Shown here: positions 61,744 to 64,000 of the stretch, piece by piece
Layout: the number at the start of each line of letters is the position of its first letter
Position numbering within the stretch: position 1 is the first letter of the stretch
Source: Paenibacillus sp. DMB5
GTDB taxonomy: Bacteria; Bacillota; Bacilli; Paenibacillales; Paenibacillaceae
DNA length: 64,000 bases
Assembly: GCF_001517085.1 (NCBI RefSeq)
Contig: NZ_LRAC01000129.1
Span: forward strand, 30,879 to 94,878
Reading direction: 5' to 3'
Made by a program: the position numbers and the translations under genes
The notes under the pieces: model-generated
What the model was told of the DNA's origin: nothing
Database searches by the model: none
Seen by the model: only the letters and a program-made list of their open reading frames with translations

Positions 61744-62649
61744 ATGGATAACCGGCAGCTAATTATGACAGCAATTGATCATATCGAGGATAATCTCCAT
61801 CAGCCGCTTTCCGTCCGCTCACTCTCCCTGTTCACTGGCTATTCCATATATCATTTTATTAGGCTGTTTCAAGGGGTAACCGGCCTTACACCAGGCGATT
61901 ATATCGCCAGACGCAAGATTACCGAAGCAGTACGGGATATCCTCGGCAAGCCCTGCCGATCCTTGCTCGATATTTCGCTCGATTACTCATTCAGAGACTA
62001 TGAAACCTTTGTCCGCACCTTCAAAAGACTGCTGCACACTACCCCCTCCCGGATTCGCCAGAAAAATAATTCCGAGCTGCCTCTGTTGCTTCACCGTCTA
62101 TGCAGTCATGACCTGCAGCAATGGACAACTCAGTATACCAGCCCGCCGCAGACAGTTGAGCTCGGCGAAATTAAGCTACAGGGAATACAAGTCACTCTTA
62201 ATGATGATCCCTCCATTATCAACACTGCCTGGAGGCAGTTGGAAGGTAACATGATGTCTATTCCTGATCGGGTGCTTCCGGAGAAATTCTACCAGCTGGG
62301 CTACTGGCCTGATGATTATGAGGATAACAGAATCGTCTTTTTATGCGGTTGTGAGCTTAAGGATTCTATTTTTACGCCTATTTCTTCCCCTTTCCTGCCA
62401 AACTCTTCGCAATCCCTTTTGAACATGACTATTCATACCTTGCCTCCTGCAAGTTATCTAAAGTTTCTACACAAGGGGCGTTCTGCTGAAATCTCAGCTA
62501 CATACAAATATATTTACGGTGTGTTTCTGCCAAAGACAGATCACCGGCTTACACTCCCCTATGAATTCGAGTTTTACGGAAAAGACTATCTTGGACCGGA
62601 CAATCCCCTGTCCATTAGCGAGATCTATATTCCTATATCCCTGCTCTAA
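61744..62649 (+). CDS. AraC-type regulator with GyrI-like domain
   Basis: 301 residues. N-terminal AraC HTH pair (about 5-100, LSVRSLSLFTGYSIYHFIRLFQGVTGLTPGDYIARRKI and ETFVRTFKRLLHTTPSRIR), then an effector-binding domain (about 130-300) of the GyrI/SOUL-like type with YWPDDYEDNRIVFLCG and PLPYEFEFYGKDYLGPDNPLSISEIYIPI. Small-molecule responsive; target unknown. Ends just before a convergent terminator. Confidence 0.8.
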   Translation: MDNRQLIMTAIDHIEDNLHQPLSVRSLSLFTGYSIYHFIRLFQGVTGLTPGDYIARRKITEAVRDILGKPCRSLLDISLDYSFRDYETFVRTFKRLLHTTPSRIRQKNNSELPLLLHRLCSHDLQQWTTQYTSPPQTVELGEIKLQGIQVTLNDDPSIINTAWRQLEGNMMSIPDRVLPEKFYQLGYWPDDYEDNRIVFLCGCELKDSIFTPISSPFLPNSSQSLLNMTIHTLPPASYLKFLHKGRSAEISATYKYIYGVFLPKTDHRLTLPYEFEFYGKDYLGPDNPLSISEIYIPISLL

Positions 62650-62665
62650 TTTATAAAGAATAAAA

Positions 62666-62697
62666 AAAGCCCGCATCTGCACAGCAGACCCAGACTT
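62666..62697 (-). terminator. Terminator of the thioesterase gene
   Basis: AAGTCTGG/CGGGCTT-type stem with TCTGC/GCAGA inner step, then TTTTTTT on the minus strand. Confidence 0.6.
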
Positions 62698-62717
62698 TAT
62701 CGCTACAAACCAAACAT

Positions 62718-63464
62718 TTACCGCGCAAACTTCAGGCAAGCTTCAAAAAATATTTTATCCTCACCCTGGCCCCGTACATAGATCTTATCATCTCTGAGAG
62801 AGGATCTAAAAATGCTGAACTCCTCACCATGCTTGGCTTCCTGTGCATAAGTAATCTGCAGGCCGGTGAGCTTTAGTTCTGTCCACTCCCCAAGTGTCAG
62901 TGCATCACAGCAAATATCCACATACCGCGCATTATTCAGATGGCCGTTGTTATCCAGACCGCTATACCTTACCTGATAACGATAAGCCTCCTGCAAAAGA
63001 ACATCCGCTGGTATAGTTACCTTCTGGGGTATTGGCCCTACTGAATCCTCAAGATAATGCTCCACAGCGACCGGCAAAGCCGACGGGCGGAGAATCTTGC
63101 GTTTATCGATATCTACTAAAGCCCAAATAGAGCGTGCTGAGGCAATTTCCAGCTTGTTCTGGTCAAAAATTCTGTAATCCCGCTGCCAAAGCGCCCCTTT
63201 AGTCCCTTTACTCCACGTATGTACAGTAAGTATCTCATTCGGTGAAGGTAAGCGATTAATGTCCAGATCCATCGTAATGACCATCCATCCCATTCCCGCT
63301 TCCAGCATTTTATCCATACTTAACCCCAAATTATGCACAGCCGAGTCAGCAGCCCGCTGCATGATATCAAGTATAAAGGACAATTTACCTCTTGAACGGA
63401 AATCTGTATCACTTGCCTGTACAAAAAAATCTTCTATCCACAATAATTTGTCCGACTGCTTCAT
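62718..63464 (-). CDS. Acyl-ACP thioesterase
   Basis: 248 residues, two hotdog domains. First: FFVQASDTDFRSRGKLSFILDIMQRAADSAVHNLGLSMDKM; second: YRYQVRYSGLDNNGHLNNARYVDICCDAL with catalytic Asp/Asn/His of FatA-like enzymes (DNNGHLNN). Hydrolyses acyl-ACP in fatty acid metabolism. Stands alone with own terminator. Confidence 0.85.
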   Translation of the reverse strand: MKQSDKLLWIEDFFVQASDTDFRSRGKLSFILDIMQRAADSAVHNLGLSMDKMLEAGMGWMVITMDLDINRLPSPNEILTVHTWSKGTKGALWQRDYRIFDQNKLEIASARSIWALVDIDKRKILRPSALPVAVEHYLEDSVGPIPQKVTIPADVLLQEAYRYQVRYSGLDNNGHLNNARYVDICCDALTLGEWTELKLTGLQITYAQEAKHGEEFSIFRSSLRDDKIYVRGQGEDKIFFEACLKFAR

Positions 63465-63705
63465 ATTTTGCGCTCCTTTGCAATTTCATGCACATTATTT
63501 ACTGCTGTATCCACAAAAGTTAACATTATATCCACATAAACTGGGGAGAATTCTTTATCATTGCTCTTCTCCAAATCAGCTATCCACATGTGTATAAGTT
63601 TTCTTTTTACGCGGCTTCTCCACTGGATATCCACATGATTTAGAATAACAGTCTATTCCCCGCTACTTTAAACTTTTTTATCCCATAATACCATCAGACA
63701 ACAAA

Positions 63706-63735
63706 AAGCCATTGTCGATTACTCAACAATGGCTT
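63706..63735 (-). terminator. rRNA operon terminator
   Basis: AAGCCATTGT / ACAATGGCTT perfect 10-base stem followed by TTTTTG on the minus strand, just after 5S rRNA. Confidence 0.85.
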
Positions 63736-63740
63736 CGTGT

Positions 63741-63857
63741 GCTTGGCGGCGTCCTACTCTCCCGGGACCCTTCGGTCCAAGTACCATCGGCGCTGGAAGG
63801 CTTAACGGTCGTGTTCGGGATGGGTACGCGTGGAACCCTTCCGCTATCGCCACCAAA
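63741..63857 (-). rRNA. rrf: 5S ribosomal RNA
   Basis: 117 bases on the minus strand starting TTTGGTGGCGATAGCGG and containing CCATCCCGAACACGAC and GCCAAGC at the end; these are 5S landmarks. Confidence 0.95.
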
Positions 63858-63860
63858 CAT

Positions 63861-63879
63861 GCGTCTGTCAAACAGACGC
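63861..63879 (-). other. 23S-5S spacer stem
   Basis: Inverted repeat GCGTCTG / CAGACGC in the spacer, probably an RNA processing stem near the 5S. Confidence 0.4.
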
Positions 63880-63984
63880 TGCCGCTAGACATTTAGTTCA
63901 TCACCCGAAGTGCGAATAAATGTCGTTGCGTTACAGGCTTGATCACCTGAAAACTGAATCCGAAACGAATCTGCGAATTAATTA

Positions 63985-64000
63985 TTGGATAAGCCCTCGA
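63985..64000 (-). rRNA. rrl: 23S rRNA, 3' end (partial)
   Basis: The minus strand reads TCGAGGGCTTATCCAA at the window edge, the 3'-terminal bases of Bacillales 23S rRNA; the gene continues beyond the window. Confidence 0.75.

Noticed and set aside
1..64000. CRISPR arrays, tRNA genes and insertion sequences
   Set aside because: No regularly spaced identical repeats, no cloverleaf-like gene and no transposase frame were seen on either strand.

Overview
The window looks like chromosome of a Gram-positive, endospore-forming Bacillales bacterium, most likely Paenibacillus. Evidence: strong AGGAGG-type ribosome binding sites, GTG/TTG starts, a purEKBCSQLFMNHD operon behind a guanine riboswitch and PurR boxes, a Spo0E-like phosphatase, a YerC regulator, GlnK/GlnL-type sensor genes, and many A+T-spaced palindromic intergenic repeats of the kind common in this genus. 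This is inference from gene content; no database search was run.

Left arm (1-14.8 kb): a decayed prophage. From right to left it has a tyrosine integrase beside a candidate attachment core just downstream of rlmD, a small excisionase-like gene, a divergent repressor/Cro-like switch with GTATTC-N5-GAATAC operators, small replication-region genes, a DUF927 primase/helicase-like protein followed by TGTTCTCAG iterons, a small terminase subunit, a proteasome-like protein of unknown role, a tail-tip protein and a secreted stalk-domain protein. Large terminase, portal, capsid and lysis genes are absent. The far left holds an expanded set of excisionase-fold genes and, unexpectedly, a shrunken degenerate copy of purK-purE, whose intact counterpart lies 54 kb away in the same orientation.

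Centre (14.8-41.7 kb): housekeeping and sensing genes: rlmD, dagK, a CbiX-like chelatase, yerC, corA; a six-gene block coding a glutamine-type ABC transporter (glnQHMP) and a GlnK/GlnL two-component system, preceded by a TnrA/GlnR-type site; pit with its DUF47 partner; a YerB-like lipoprotein; a LigB-type dioxygenase plus alpha/beta hydrolase pair behind a strong promoter flanked by matching operators; ilvA; a chemoreceptor. At 38.3-40.3 kb an XRE-TPR receptor overlaps a 38-residue exported peptide gene, next to a Spo0E-like phosphatase. This is the best candidate for an undescribed signalling system.

Right arm (42-64 kb): the twelve-gene de novo purine operon, interrupted by two repeat-filled gaps (purN/purH and purM/purF), then uspA, a DUF1294 protein, an MFS exporter, topB, trmO, an AraC-type regulator, an acyl-ACP thioesterase and the 3' end of an rRNA operon (5S and the last bases of 23S).

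Eight genes carry a single missing base, each explicable as a shortened homopolymer, and several are core genes (purK, rlmD). The simplest reading is residual sequencing or assembly error; these genes are annotated as joined products with the break point given.
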